From: Methanoculleus sp.
Lineage (GTDB): Archaea > Halobacteriota > Methanomicrobia > Methanomicrobiales > Methanoculleaceae
Reading direction: 5' to 3'
DNA length: 5,326 nt
Assembly (NCBI GenBank): GCA_023230425.1
Contig: JALNXI010000154.1
Span: forward strand, 1 to 5,326
Part shown: positions 4,860-5,326 of the stretch, piece by piece
Layout: every line of letters begins with the position of its first letter
Position numbering within the stretch: the stretch's first letter is position 1
The notes under the pieces: model-generated
Database searches by the model: none
What the model saw: only the letters and a program-made list of their open reading frames with translations
What the model was told of the DNA's origin: nothing
Made by a program: the position numbers and the translations under genes

Positions 4860-5326
4860 CTAACGGAGGGGGCTTGCAACCGGGGCCCCTTGCGGGGCAC
4901 AGGGTTGCACTTTAATCGGTGCGAAGGGTGACGGTTCAAAAGTCGTCCTTATTCGCACCGGCCGGTTGACGCGGCCCCTACCGATTATCCGTGGCACCAC
5001 GGAATCACCGGCTACCTTTCGTGCATGGTTCAGGGCACCGTTGACATCGGCGTTGATCAGGGTTCCCAGAGCACTCTGGTACAACCCCCGCTTGACCCGC
5101 CGTTTCCTTCCATAGGGGGGCTTTCGGATCGGGTCAAGGTTGAGCGCATCGACCTGCGAGGTGTATGCCTCGGAGTGCGAGTCATCAAACCGGATCCCGT
5201 ACTGCTCGCACTTGCTCTTCAGTTTCTGCCGGAACTTGTGATACGGAATCTGCACGAAGTTCTGGTTCCCGCGCTTGCCGTGGTTGATCTTGTCCTTGAT
5301 CCCATCCCAGCGAGGGAGTACAACCG
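4860..5326 (-). CDS. tnpB: TnpB (IS605 OrfB) RNA-guided nuclease, C-terminal part (5' end outside window)
   Basis: This is the last 154 residues of a TnpB protein, the RuvC-like nuclease of IS200/IS605 elements and an ancestor type of Cas12. The frame stays open to base 5326. The GTG at 5255 is the internal valine of the conserved stretch GNQNFVQIPYHKFRQKL, so it is not a start. Visible in order are the KINHGKRGNQNF segment, KSKCEQYGI, the position of the zinc ribbon (SEAYTSQVDALNLDPI, then RRVKRGLYQSALGTL), and the third RuvC motif NADVNGALN with catalytic Asp93 (bases 5046-5048). The four zinc-binding cysteines are absent, as in a known TnpB subgroup with this same YTSQVDAL pattern. The family core ends around NRPVRIR (residues 120-126). 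The remaining 28 residues are Pro/Ala-rich and encoded across RNA hairpins. The first two RuvC acidic residues lie outside the window, so activity cannot be judged. Confidence 0.9.
   Translation of the reverse strand, partial: VVLPRWDGIKDKINHGKRGNQNFVQIPYHKFRQKLKSKCEQYGIRFDDSHSEAYTSQVDALNLDPIRKPPYGRKRRVKRGLYQSALGTLINADVNGALNHARKVAGDSVVPRIIGRGRVNRPVRIRTTFEPSPFAPIKVQPCAPQGAPVASPLR

Larger units (their letters stand above)
4788..4960 (-). ncRNA. candidate TnpB omega RNA (reRNA) scaffold
   Basis: TnpB nucleases use a guide RNA made from the 3' end of tnpB and the right end of the element. In transcript order the minus strand shows a perfect 9-base stem (CGGTGCGAA 4917-4925 with TTCGCACCG 4952-4960), a compound stem (TGCAACC 4875-4881 with GGTTGCA 4903-4909, enclosing GCCCC 4885-4889 with GGGGC 4894-4898), and the right-end hairpin at 4799-4815. 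TCAA at 4791-4788 would end the scaffold and the guide would start at 4787. The first two stems lie within the tnpB coding region, as is usual. The exact 5' end is a guess. Confidence 0.5.
4788..5326 (-). mobile_element. IS200/IS605-family element, right-end part (left part outside window)
   Basis: The segment combines the 3' part of tnpB, a subterminal hairpin and a TCAA that could be the right cleavage site. The left end, any tnpA transposase, and the insertion-target motif lie beyond the right edge of the window. The boundary at 4788 is inferred from the hairpin and TCAA spacing only. That TCAA is the only one on this strand between the tnpB stop and the cupin ribosome binding site. Confidence 0.55.

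Noticed and set aside
4842..4860. ACTGCAGT palindrome and C-run just after tnpB, considered as the element end
   Set aside because: No TCAA follows on the tnpB strand at the right distance, whereas the hairpin at 4799-4815 fits the expected right-end layout better.
1..5326. CRISPR array, tRNA or rRNA genes
   Set aside because: No regularly spaced direct repeats, no tRNA-like cloverleaf and no rRNA-like sequence were seen.

Overview
The window looks like a chromosomal segment of a methanogenic archaeon, most likely of the Methanomicrobiales (Methanoculleus-like). This is inferred from the high-GC coding style, from protein sequences typical of that group, and from AT-rich TATA-like boxes about 29-30 bases before start codons instead of bacterial -35/-10 promoters. 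It was judged by eye without any database search.

Layout, left to right. (1) The 3' part of a PAS-type sensor histidine kinase on the + strand (2-823), cut by the left edge. (2) A convergent junction with two GC-rich hairpins (824-960). (3) A NhaP2-type cation/proton antiporter with a C-terminal TrkA-C (RCK-C) regulatory domain on the - strand (961-2457). (4) A 272-base divergent promoter region with a TATA-like box facing each way, a 12-base palindrome and a 10-base inverted repeat. (5) An AI-2E/PerM (UPF0118) family membrane protein on the + strand (2730-3818). (6) A small unrecognised protein of 87 residues (3958-4221). Its promoter-like motif is repeated imperfectly just after its stop. 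(7) A single-domain cupin on the - strand (4361-4762) with a clear ribosome binding site and an oligo-T terminator. (8) The 3' part of an IS200/IS605-family tnpB on the - strand (4860-5326), running off the right edge.

The antiporter and the AI-2E protein share one divergent regulatory region, so ion homeostasis or envelope stress is a reasonable common theme, though this is inference. The kinase, the 87-residue protein and the cupin show no obvious pathway link to one another.

The most interesting part is 4768-4960. The 3' end of tnpB and the sequence after it hold several perfect stems, and the last is followed by the only TCAA on the tnpB strand between the tnpB stop and the cupin ribosome binding site. 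This is the layout expected of an IS200/IS605 right end and of the omega RNA (reRNA) that guides TnpB. The predicted element end lies 25 bases before the cupin start codon. The mobile element may therefore supply part of the cupin promoter, and the guide of its RNA would read into the cupin leader.
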